This document shows, one piece after another, positions 20,398-30,475 of a stretch of DNA of 64,000 nucleotides. The DNA is from Staphylotrichum longicolle (taxonomy: Eukaryota > Ascomycota > Sordariomycetes > Sordariales > Chaetomiaceae). The stretch covers positions 3,234,468 through 3,298,467 of the forward strand of contig JAHCVI010000005.1 of assembly GCA_019096155.1 (NCBI GenBank). Reading direction: 5' to 3'. Positions within the stretch are counted from its first letter, which is position 1. Each line of letters opens with the position of its first letter. The position numbers were made by a program, and so were the translations under genes. The notes under the pieces were generated by a model that saw only the letters and a program-made list of their open reading frames with translations, made no database searches and was not told the origin of the DNA.

Positions 20398-23300
20398 GGC
20401 TGCGTCGGTGTCTGCGCCGAGCACACAGCTGGGCTGCTGGGGCTTGCGTTGGTGTCGTCGTGGTTTGTTGTCGAGCGGGCTGGTCCTGGAGCAAGGTGTC
20501 GGGGTCGTCGAGGTCGGGGCGTCGCGAATAATGTGGGAATCCCTTTTGGCGATGTCGGCCTTGTGCTCCGGTGCTTAGAAAGCCGGGCGCGGACAAAGGA
20601 TGCGAAGCGGGGTCCTCCGGGGGATCGATTCAGCACCCACTTCGGCTCTGTCGAGTCAGAGGCGAATGGCTGAAACAAAGGATCCAAACCGCCGTGCTTT
20701 GGAGCGCTGTGTGTGTCGACGGCGGGCCGTGAATAGCTTCGAGAAAATCGTGCCCTAGGCGGGAGGCGAGGTAACTGAGGATATGAACAGTTCAAATCAG
20801 GGTCTGGCCCGGGCAGACAGCCGGAAGAGGCCAGCCAGGTCGTGTGGTGTGGTGCGCTTCCCGCAGGCCCCAGGGCAGCACCGCCCACGGACCGAGTTCG
20901 CAATTAGTCAGAGCAGAATGGATCCCACGTTCTCGGGAAATCCAGAAATTGCCCCTCCTCAATCCACCCAGCACACGCAACGGGCCAATTGGAACAGAGA
21001 ACAGCCCGCGGCCCATTTCCATCACGAATCCGCGTTACCAATTGACCACGGGCCCACGACCTTGCCTTTGAGCCCGTGGAGCACATGTCTTGCAGGTCCA
21101 CGCTTCTGTCCCGGTTGACCGTTCCGAGAAACCAGCGTGTTAGTTGCTTCTTGGAATCTTCAGCCCGGCAAGCCCGCGCACAAGGCGCCGGCTGTGATGT
21201 CTGATGCAACAGTTCAGCCTGGTGGGGACAGGATTCGCCACGCGCGTCTGGATCCAGCCCTTGATCTGCAAGTGGTGATGAATGAATTGACGAGTGTGAG
21301 CCTTCGGCGCATTCTCAGGGCCGCAAGGGCGCGCGACCTTCAATGCTGTGCCGGGCGGTCGGAACTTCCAGGAAGGGGAAAACGATTAGCGACCCACGCC
21401 GAACTCGGCAGGGCTGGCCTTGCAAGGCGCCCTTGCCTGTTGTGTCGTCAGGGGTCGGTAAAACCGGTCGCCTCCGTCCCCCTTTGAATATATTCATCAC
21501 GCTTGGCCCCCGATGCCCTGAATGTTCTCTTGGTGAAGGGTCGTTTCCGAGCTGTCGAGCACCCAAGCATTCGACCCGATTGTCAGGTGGTACCGGTCAC
21601 CGGTGTGACAGCCCCTCCCATCGCGTGGGCCGTGGAAGCAGAATTGCTTGCATGCGAAATGTGGGGGTGAATCCAAGGTCGAAGCGTGGGGTCAAGTTTT
21701 ACCCGCCTGTTGGTGCGATCCCAGCAAAACTCGAGCGGCACCTAATATCGGTGCAAACCCGATTTAATTGTTAGTGCACAAATACCTGCAACATCGAACA
21801 GACCGCATAGGCGGGCAAGGCGGGCTCAGGATTGTTTCGTGTTCAACAACCCAGAGCTCTTCAATTTCCAAACAGAACGCTGAGTGGCTCTTAAGTACCA
21901 GACAACCGATTCGTCTCACAGCACTTTTCGTTGTTCTTACTGTCACAGACATGTTCAAAACTTTTTAACAGGAGCAAATGAAATGAAAACCGCGGCCGCC
22001 GTGTCCAACTTGTGACATTCAGTACCACCCGCGCTATGTGATGTATGACAAGGTCTGCCTAAGACATTGCTATCAAAATCATGACCTGTAGATGGCGACC
22101 TATAATGAGGCTTCAGATCGTTGAGTATGGTTGGCTATCGTAGGTCGAGAACATGACAACCCGACATGCCCTCAACTCCTAGACTACCCCGTAGGCGTCG
22201 CACCTCAACAAGTCTTGGTCAACGAAAGCGGCAGGGTTACGATGTTAGCTCAAGAAGCCGCTCTTCTTTGGTATCTGAATGAGAAGGTCAAGAAAGGAAG
22301 AGGAAGACACGCCCTAAGAGTGTACGCCGTATGCCGAAGCACCAAAAAGTCCTGCAATGCTATTTTAAAACCAAATGTTGCTGGCTCAACGCATCCGCTC
22401 GGTTGGCCATCAATAGGGCCATCATCTTCAGAGGCTTCAGTGAAAAGCGTGTTCTTGGACTTCATGAGCCAATCCGGCAGGCATGATAGTAGAAAACGGT
22501 TTCATTGAGTGTGTTTGGTGTGTCCCGCACCGCCATGGTGCCACCCATCAAGCGAGGCACCAGAGAATCTTATCAACGTGGAAATACCTGAACGTCGCTT
22601 TACGTTTTGAGGCCCAGCCAACTTCTCCTTTGACGATTGAGAATAAAGCCCCTAACCAAACACTAAAAAGCTGTCAAGATTGAGGTGGGCAGGTGTAAGT
22701 TCACGTCTGCTGCGACTGATTGCAAAATAATCTTCACTCTCATCAGTGCGACAAGACAGTTGATGGTGCCGAGCACTTTCCCATGCATGTCACTAGCATA
22801 GCAGGCGAGCAATCGACGATTCTAGATGCAACATTTCTATCTAGAATTATAGTAAGCTCCGACTCGACCTACTCGCCGCCTGTAGCAACCACTTGTGCTA
22901 CCACTGCAGTCTGACATGATGAATGCGGTGCCTCGCAACCTATTTCACACATAGAAGGCCACTGAAAAGGAGGCGCCACGGGTGACAAAAAGAAAGAAAG
23001 AAGGTGACCTGACGCAGGAGCCTACTGGCAGACAACAAGCAAAGCGGAGGCGGCTTGGATACAGATACCTTGATTTATCAGATAGACCGATTGCACGGGG
23101 TGCAGACGCCGACTGTTCTCGGGAATCTCAAACTGTCCATGTTGTAAAAGTAAAGTAAACAAATTGATGGTTTGGTGAGCCATGGGGAACATAGCACGGC
23201 AAGTGAATACACATGATCGTTGAACATGGGGTGTTGTTGAGGAAAAGCGGAAGCGCCCGCTCGGTGTTGCAGTTTGAACAAAAAAGCGAAGAACATTGGT

Positions 23301-23544
23301 AGGTTATTGTTAGTCAATCGTGATTTTGTTGTATGAACCGAGCCTGCTGATTTAGTGCCTTGGCAGCGCTGGACCCTGGTCGCGACTGCTACACAGTATG
23401 ATCAACAACACACTCACACTCATCAAATGACCGAATGCGCGACTCACTCAAAAGGCCTGGAAAACAACCATCTGAACCCTCACGCCAACTTCGGACTGTA
23501 TCTGGCATGTTTATAGCCATGCTCTGATACCACAACCTCACAAC
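20398..23544. other. Long intergenic region upstream of cys-3
   Basis: About 3.1 kb between the divergent starts of cys-3 and the kinetochore gene. The open frames present (for example 20194-20673, 21343-21774 and 22131-22508 on plus) show no conserved motif and overlap frames on the other strand. The part next to 20398 is probably a long 5' leader/promoter of cys-3. No repeat or RNA gene is recognised. Confidence 0.45.
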
Positions 23545-25124
23545 ATGCCACGCGTCTCAGTTCCGACCACAGCGCGTCTGCCCTCGTCGCTGCGCGTCCC
23601 CGCCTCCAACTCGGCCGCCCTCAAGATCCTCAGCCGCCTCTCGCGCTCATCACTCCTGTCAGTCGCGCTCGACTGGCTCGACGACAACAATCTCCCCCTG
23701 ACCCAACCATATCTCCGCGAAGACGAATACGAAGACGACGACGATGCTGACGCCGACGATTTTTACCCTCCCGCCCGCTCTCCCCACGACCTGCGCGAAC
23801 TGTACATCTCGCTGCAGGCCCGCAAGGGCTCCAGACGCGAGGTCCTCGACCGCATCACCGAGGGCGACTGGCGCCACGGCCTAACGCTCTACCAGCTCGC
23901 CATGGCCGACCTGCAATACCTGCACGACCACCCGACCTCCCAGAAATGGTCCGCCTACCGCATCCAGCCCCTCCAACCCCCCCAGGACCCGGACAACCCC
24001 TCCCCTCCCAAACCCGACCCCTCCTCCCTCACCATCCCCCGCTTCCACCCCTCCACCTTCCTCCGCACCCTCCAAACCCAGATCCTCCCCGACATCAAAG
24101 CCCACTACAACTTTGACGCCCACCGCTCCCTGCCCCTCCTCATCCTCCGCATCTTCGTCCTCGACTCCCCCTACAACACCGCCGCCGCCGCAGGCGGCGG
24201 CGGCGGCGGCAACCTCACCAACTTTGACTCGGCGCGCACCGTGTACATCGCCTTCCCGCACGCCTCGCCACACCTCTTCATCTCCAAGCCCACCACCACC
24301 ACCACCGCCTCTTCCGCCTCATCCGGAGGCGGCGAAGCCAAGTCCCTCCGCAACCTCCTCGTCGAGGGCATCCCCAAGGCGCTGTCGCGCCCGCTGCGGC
24401 GCGAGCGGTTCGCGCTGCAGGGCACGGGACTGGTGACGCGGAACCTGGCCGAGATGGTGGAGCGGCGGGGCGCGGGGCGGACCAACGCTGCCGGGGGTGG
24501 GTGGGGTTGGTACGCGGACGAGAAGGGGGTCAGGGCAAGGGAGACGCCGTTGGATTTGGTGCTGCCTAGTCCGCCGCTTTCGGTGGATGAGGAGGGGTTT
24601 GCTGAAGGGGAGGGGGAGGGAAGAGGGCTGCAGCGGCGGCGGCTGGGGTGGTGGTGTCGGAGGAGGAGAGGAGGGCGGAGAGGGCGGCGAAACGGGCGCG
24701 GTTGGTTGCGCGGGCGAGGTTCGGGGAGACGGTGAGGGTGGGGGATGGAAAGGCGTGGAGAGGGTGGATGTTGTGATTGAGGATGCGTTCCCGGCGGTTG
24801 GGGACCAGAGAACAGGGTAGATGATGAAGAGGATGGTGGGCGGGGGCGGGGAGGGGCGGGAGGAGGAGTCAGATTGATGATGTCCTTGGGCGAGGCGCGG
24901 AGGAGGAGGAGGAAGGGGAAGATGATGAACTAGGTCAAGGGTGGCGGCCGTATGTCAGGCTGACTTTCCATGGGCCGCATGTGTTTGGGGGCGTCAGGCA
25001 GCTCGTCGAGTGCGGGATCATCGATGGAGAGCGGATGCCCGGGTGGATGACGGGGGAGGAGGGCGTGACGATTGGCGCTGTGAGGAACGGAAGGATACGT
25101 GGGCACAAGGGATCGGGTCTGTAG
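23545..25124 (+). CDS. chl4: CHL4/CENP-N (Mis15) kinetochore protein, frame broken four times
   Basis: The ATG is at 23545. The N-terminus (LPSSLRVPASNSAALKILSR ... LLSVALDWLD) and the block REVLDRITEGDWRHGLTLYQ, LAMADLQYLHDHPTSQKWSA are the pyrin-like N-terminal hallmark of Chl4/Mis15/CENP-N. This family joins the constitutive centromere complex at CENP-A chromatin and binds Iml3/CENP-L. The first frame stays readable to about 24610. The conserved C-terminal parts then lie in successive other frames: EEERRAERAAKRARLVARAR, then VERVDVVIEDAFP, then an acidic linker, then WRPYVRLTFHGPHVFGGVRQ and ERMPGWMTGEEGVTIGAVRN, with a stop at 25122. All four changes are consistent with one lost base each, at or near G runs (about 24605-24627, 24735-24745, 24797-24803 and 24836-24863). 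Conservation up to the natural stop argues for a working gene with sequence errors. The gene ends tail to tail with the TatD gene, 143 nt apart. Confidence 0.8.
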
Positions 25125-25267
25125 TCTTTGCATCTTGGAGTCATTTGCTGGGTTCTGTGTCTCTGTATATGTATGGGTGGCATGTTTTATACCCCTGGGA
25201 TGAGGCTCGGAAAGTCAACGGTCTATCTGTAAATGCAACACGCCATCACACCCCCTCTCCCAAAAAG

Positions 25268-25579
25268 CTATGAGTCTACCCCAAAGACCTTGACAGTATT
25301 CGCCCAAGCCGCCTCACACACCTCCTCAACAGACACTCCCTTGATCCCCGCCACGATCTTGGCGATCCGGTCGATCGTGCACGGCTCGTTCCGCCCCTTG
25401 ACCATGGCGCCCTCCTCCCACTTCTCCTTCTTGACGACCTTGTACCGCTCTGGAACCTCGGGCTCCTTCTTCTGGTTCTTCTTCCCCTGCTGCTGCTGCT
25501 GCTGCGGTTTCTTCCTCCTCTCCCGCCGCTGTCCTGTCTCGGCTTGTTCCTCGGGGGCAGCCACAACCGCTGCCGCCTC

Positions 25580-25614
<35 letters not shown>

Positions 25615-26708
25615 CTGCCTTCGCCTTGACCTCAAACTCCACGAGATACTTCCACCCCTCGTGACTCGGCCGCACCTCGCACCACGGCCCATCCGTCTCC
25701 AACATCAGCCTCGACAGCTCAATCTCCTTGACCACATCGCAGTTCTCGGCGGTCTTGAAGCTGCACCCGTTGACGCCAATGTACAACCCCAGATCCATCA
25801 GCTCGCGCATCTCGTCGACCGTGCCCGTGAAGCTGTGCACCACGCCGCCTTTCTCGAGGCGCTCGAGGCGCGGGCCAAACGCATCCTTGAGCAGGCGGAC
25901 GAAATCGGCATGTGCCGCGCGGGAGTGCAGGAACAGCGGGAGCTGCGGGGACAGGGACGCGGCGAGGGCGAGCTGCGCGGCGAAGGAGTGCAGCTGGACC
26001 TCCTTGGAGCAGTAGTGCAAGCGGTCGTAGTCGAGGCCAAACTCGCCGAATGCGACGAGTTCGGGGGTAGGCGAGGTGCGGGCTTGCGTGATGAGGGTGG
26101 TCAGGTCGGCGATGATGTGCTTGCTGCGGACGAGGTCGACGCCGTCGCCGTCGGCGATGGGCTTGGACGGGTCCGGGTCGCAGGCCGGGGTGTGCTCGGC
26201 CTCGCCTTCGCCCTCGCCCTCGCTCTGGCTCTCGTCGTGGTGTTTGTGGTGGGACGGGCTGAAGATGGAACTGCTGCAGGGGTGGATGCCGGCTGTTGCG
26301 AAGACGGTGCCGGCTGGACGATGGCAGCAGTGTTAGTTGAGTGAGGCTGAGGGGGTTGAGCGCAAGGGGGAGACCAACGGAATTCCTTGGCGAGTTTGAG
26401 TGCGTCCCTTGAGCTCTTAAAGGAAGAGCCCGTAACGATGAGTTTTGTGCATCCCACCTCGACCGCCCTCCCCACAACCGCCTTCAAGTCATCGGGATGT
26501 CGCGATTTGCCGTGGTACCGGCCCCTGAAGATGGGATCGGCTAGGTTGATGCCAATCTGTGAAATACCAGTAAGAGATTGGTACGTTTTATGTGAGATGC
26601 AACCACACAGAGACTCACGTCGATGTATCTGGGTGTGTAAGTCGTGAGTGAGGGAGCAGCAGAGGCGCTTGAGGCCCCGTTTGGTTGAGTTGATAGAGCT
26701 TCGGCCAT
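25268..26708 (-). CDS. TatD-family metal-dependent deoxyribonuclease
   Basis: There are three exons: 26708-26619, 26556-26379 and 26313-25268 (introns GTGAGT...CAG and GTTGGT...CAG), 437 residues. The joins give IDIGINLADPIFRGRYHGK and EFPGTVFATAGIHPCSSS, as expected for TatD. Metal-binding and signature positions are visible: INLAD near the N-terminus, FATAGIHP, ELVAFGEFGLDYDR, the Q-x-x-x-F-x-x-Q segment, LFLHSRAAH, VVHSFTGT and LMLETDGPWCEVRP. TatD enzymes cleave DNA 3'-5' and act in DNA repair and in apoptosis-like DNA degradation (yeast Tat-D). Unlike bacterial TatD, it carries a large insertion near the C-terminus, with a run of Ala encoded by an 11-unit triplet repeat, then a Gln run and a Lys-rich stretch, before the final helix (NTVKVFGVDS). 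A second acidic insertion follows GIHPCSSS. Confidence 0.9.
25581..25613 (-). repeat. Coding triplet repeat (11 GCA units) giving a poly-Ala tract
   Basis: Eleven perfect GCA units on the plus strand are read on minus as GCT, so they encode Ala inside the TatD gene's C-terminal insertion. A shorter CTG run about 90 nt away (25489-25506) encodes the Gln tract. Perfect units in a coding triplet array are expected to vary in length between strains. Confidence 0.85.
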
Positions 26709-27548
26709 TTTGGCGGCAGCGGAACGAGGCAGACAGCGCAGAGTCGATGGACTGGCAAATGGAGTTCGTGCTACTGGTGTGAAAGGTCTCAGTCTCATAG
26801 TCAGTCAAGAATCTGGTGTTTATAACCCCGTTCCTGACTGTTGACTCTGACAGTTTGACTCACAGCTGTCCTCACCTCTTGTGCCGTTGCAGGTTCGTCC
26901 TCAAGAGGCGCAGGCTTGGCGTTAGCCCTGCAACACTACGGTTTGACAGGGGTTTGCCGCGCCGTCAGCTCGCTCCACACCAGACGCACGCCTGGGTGAG
27001 GTTACATAAGCAGGGGCCGGATGGTTGGAACGGGATGACAGAGGATGAGAAGATCAGGGCAATTGTGTGGGCTGCGGGGGTAATTGGACCCGGGAAGAAG
27101 GCCGTTGATTGCTCAGTTCCAACAGCGCCTTCCCTGAAGACCCAGTTGCTGCCTGAGAGCGAGGGCGAATGCGGGCTGATGCTGGGGATCTGGGCAGGTG
27201 CATGGTGGGGCAGGACGGCGCCCTGGCCCGAGCGGTTTGTTTAATGGGCGGGGTGCAGCGACGCGCCAAAATCTGGCGGCACGCGTCGAACGCGATCCAC
27301 ACACCGCGCCTTAAAAGAGTGCAGAGGAAAGGGCCTGCTCCTCCTCCCTTCCACATCCTCCACACAACATCACAAACTCCAAGACGCGAAGGACTACCTG
27401 GTTGCAGCCCTTCCTCCCATCCTTGACCAGGTCCACGAAGCTCACGAGCAGTGGACAAGCCTCACATCCTTTGGCTTTGACATTTCCCCCATATTTCCCG
27501 ACTTTCGCCGCCTTTGTCCCGTCACCTCAACCCGCCACATCCGACACC
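26709..27548. other. Divergent promoter region (TatD / ribonucleotide reductase)
   Basis: About 840 nt between two genes transcribed away from each other. The right part carries the cell-cycle type boxes listed separately. Open frames here (26816-27244 plus, 27458-27054 minus) show no family motif. Confidence 0.55.
27263..27286 (+). promoter_or_regulatory. E2F-like and MCB boxes upstream of the RNR gene
   Basis: GCGCCAAAA (27263-27271; TTTTGGCGC on the other strand, the E2F/DP consensus) is followed 9 nt later by ACGCGT (27281-27286, the MluI cell-cycle box bound by MBF in yeasts). They lie about 265-285 nt before the ATG of the ribonucleotide reductase gene, which is a classic G1/S target of MBF/E2F-type factors. 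The match is by sequence only. Confidence 0.6.
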
Positions 27549-30475
27549 ATGTTCGTCAGGAAGCGCGGTATGTATAGACTTGATTGCAAACAGATGGGCT
27601 TGCAATGCTGATTCCACTCAGATGGGCGCCAGGAGCGCGTTCAGTTCGACAAGATCACAGCCCGCGTCTCGCGCCTGTGTTACGGCCTCGACGTCGACCA
27701 CGTCGACCCGGTGGCCATCACCCAGAAAGTCATCTCTGGTGTCTATGGTGGTGTCACAACGGCACAGCTCGATGATCTGGTAAGCATGCTTCGATGAACC
27801 CGACCCCCGTTTCCCCCGTTTTCCTATTCGGCAAGCTAACAACCGGTGTTCCAGGCTGCCGAGACTGCCGCCTACATGACGGTCACACACCCAGACTATG
27901 CCATCCTCGCTGCCCGTATTGCCGTCTCCAACCTCCACAAGCAGACAAAAAAGCAATGGTCGTCCGTTGTGAGCGACCTGTATCACTATGTCAACCCCAA
28001 GAACCGCAAGCCGTCGCCCATGATTGCCAAGGAGACGTATGAGTGCGTCATGCGGCACAAGGAGGAGCTCGACTCGGCCATTGTCTATGACCGGGACTTC
28101 AACTACCAGTACTTCGGCTTCAAGACACTGGAGCGCTCATACCTCCTGAAGCTCGATGGCAAGATTGTCGAGCGCCCTCAGCATATGATCATGCGTGTCG
28201 CCGTTGGCATCTGGGGCGACAACGTGGAGCGCGTCATTGAGACATACAACCTCATGTCCAGCAAGTTCTTCACACATGCCTCTCCCACCCTGTTCAACGC
28301 CGGCACACCGCAGGCTCAGCTCTCGTCCTGCTTCCTGGTCGACATGAAGGATGACAGCATTGAGGGCATCTACGACACCCTCAAGACTTGTGCTATGATC
28401 TCCAAGATGGCCGGCGGTATCGGTCTGAACATCCACCGCATCCGCGCCACTGGGTCGTACATTGCCGGCACCAACGGCACCTCCAACGGCATCATCCCCA
28501 TGCTCCGCGTCTTCAACAACACCGCTCGCTACGTCGATCAGGGCGGCAACAAGCGCCCCGGCGCCTTTGCCATCTACCTTGAGCCGTGGCACGCCGATGT
28601 GTTCGAGTTCCTCGACCTCCGTAAAAACCACGGCAAGGAGGAGGTGCGTGCGCGCGATCTCTTCCTCGCCCTCTGGATCCCAGATCTCTTCATGAAGCGC
28701 GTCGAGAAGAACGGCGAGTGGACCCTCATGTGCCCCAACGAGTGCCCCGGCCTTGCCGACTGCTACGGCGAGGAGTTTGAGGCTCTCTACGAGCAGTACG
28801 AGAAGGAGGGCCGTGGCCGTAAGACCGTCAAGGCCCAGAAGCTGTGGTATGCCATCCTCGAGGCTCAGACCGAGACCGGCAACCCCTTCATGCTCTACAA
28901 GGACCACTGCAACCGCAAGAGCAACCAGAAGAACCTGGGCACCATCCGCAGCTCCAACCTCTGCACCGAGATCATCGAGTACTCGGCGCCTGATGAGGTC
29001 GCTGTCTGCAACCTGGCGTCGCTGGCTCTTCCCCAGTTCGTGGACTACAGCGAGGGTGTCTATGACTTCCAGAAGCTGCATGAGGTCACTCAAGTCGTTG
29101 TCCGCAACCTGAACAAGATCATCGATGTCAACCACTACCCCGTCAAGGAGGCTTACAACAGCAACATGCGCCACCGCCCCATCGGTGTCGGTGTCCAGGG
29201 TCTGGCAGATGCCTTCCTGGCCCTGCGCATGCCTTTCGAGTCCCCCGAGGCTCGTGAGCTGAACAAGCAGATTTTCGAGACCATCTACCACGCGGCTCTC
29301 ACCGCCTCTTGCGATCTGGCCAAGGAGCAGGGCCCCTACTCGACGTACGAAGGATCCCCCGTCTCCCAGGGTATCCTCCAGTACGACATGTGGAATGTCA
29401 CGCCAAGCAGCCTGTGGGATTGGGATGCCCTCAAGGCCAAGATCAAGGAGCACGGTGTCCGGAACAGCTTGCTCCTTGCCCCCATGCCCACGGCCTCGAC
29501 GTCGCAGATTCTGGGCAACAACGAGTGCTTCGAGCCCTACACGTCCAACATCTACCAGCGCCGTGTGCTGGCTGGCGAGTTCCAGGTCGTCAACCCCTGG
29601 CTCCTGAAGGACCTCGTCGACATGGGCCTCTGGTCCGACAACATGAAGAACCGCATCATCGCGGAGGGCGGTTCCATCCAGAACATCCCCAACATCCCCG
29701 CCGACCTCAAGGCCCTCTACAAGACCGTCTGGGAAATCTCCCAGCGCACCGTCGTCCAGATGGCTGCTGATCGCGGTGCCTTCATCGACCAGTCCCAGTC
29801 GCTCAACATCCACATGCGCGAGCCCAGCATGGGCAAGATCACCAGCATGCACTTTACCGGCTGGAAGCTCGGCCTCAAGACGGGCATGTACTACCTCCGT
29901 ACCCAGGCCGCCGCCCAGCCCATCCAGTTCACCGTCGACCAGGAGCAGCTCCGCGTGCAGGACACCAACGTCGGCAAGACGTCGTCGGGCCTCAAGAAGC
30001 GCGCTCCTCCTCCGGGCAGCTACATGTCGTCGCCCTCGGCGGTCCCGCGCCCCATGGCGTTGATCAATAAGCAGGCAACGCCCAACGGCGCCAGCAGCAA
30101 CGGCATCGCCGAGCCCACCACGCCCCCCGCCATCAAGGCGCCTGTCCAGGCCCGCGCGCTGAACTCGCCGTCCAAGCCGCCCGCGTTCAAGGCCGACGTC
30201 GACGAGGGCGACAGCCCCAAGACGCTGCCCACCGAGCCGGCGGACAAGCCCAAGCTCGAGGCCATCGGCTCGCCCGCGCTCGACGCCAAGAAGGATGCCG
30301 AGGACAAGGAGGACGAGAGCAAGGAGCGGGAGCTCGACATTTATTCCGAGGCGGTGCTTGCTTGTGAGTCCACACTCTTGTTGTTTAATTTTCCTCCTCG
30401 AGACAGCCACGCTAACCATGACACGTTACAGGCAGCATTGAGAACCCCGAGGCGTGTGTGATGTGCAGCGGTTGA
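27549..30475 (+). CDS. un-24: Ribonucleotide reductase large subunit (class Ia)
   Basis: There are four exons: 27549-27567, 27622-27779, 27855-30363 and 30432-30475, 909 residues. The protein reduces ribonucleoside diphosphates to deoxyribonucleotides with the small radical subunit, in the cytosol. It starts with the ATP-cone (MFVRKRDGRQERVQFDKITA). Active-site residues fall at the positions known in the mouse enzyme: C218 and C444 (redox pair; QLSSCFLVD and VAVCNLAS) and N427, C429, E431 (SNLCTEIIEYS). The last exon encodes SIENPEACVMCSG, whose C-x-x-C (904/907) re-reduces the active site. Between the catalytic core and that tail is a stretch of about 130 low-complexity residues (from KKRAPPPGSYMSS). 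In Neurospora the orthologue UN-24 also acts as an incompatibility factor. The promoter has E2F- and MCB-like boxes. Confidence 0.97.

Noticed and set aside
22131..22508. 125-codon open frame as a small gene
   Set aside because: Composition and context look random. It lies in the long cys-3 / CHL4 gap without supporting signals.
24605..24863. Introns as the cause of the CHL4 frame changes
   Set aside because: No GT-AG pairs of normal size fit between the conserved blocks, and all shifts have the same sign beside G runs.
28137..30419. 760-codon open frame on the minus strand
   Set aside because: It is fully antisense to the ribonucleotide reductase core. It results from strong third-position C/G bias and has no motif.
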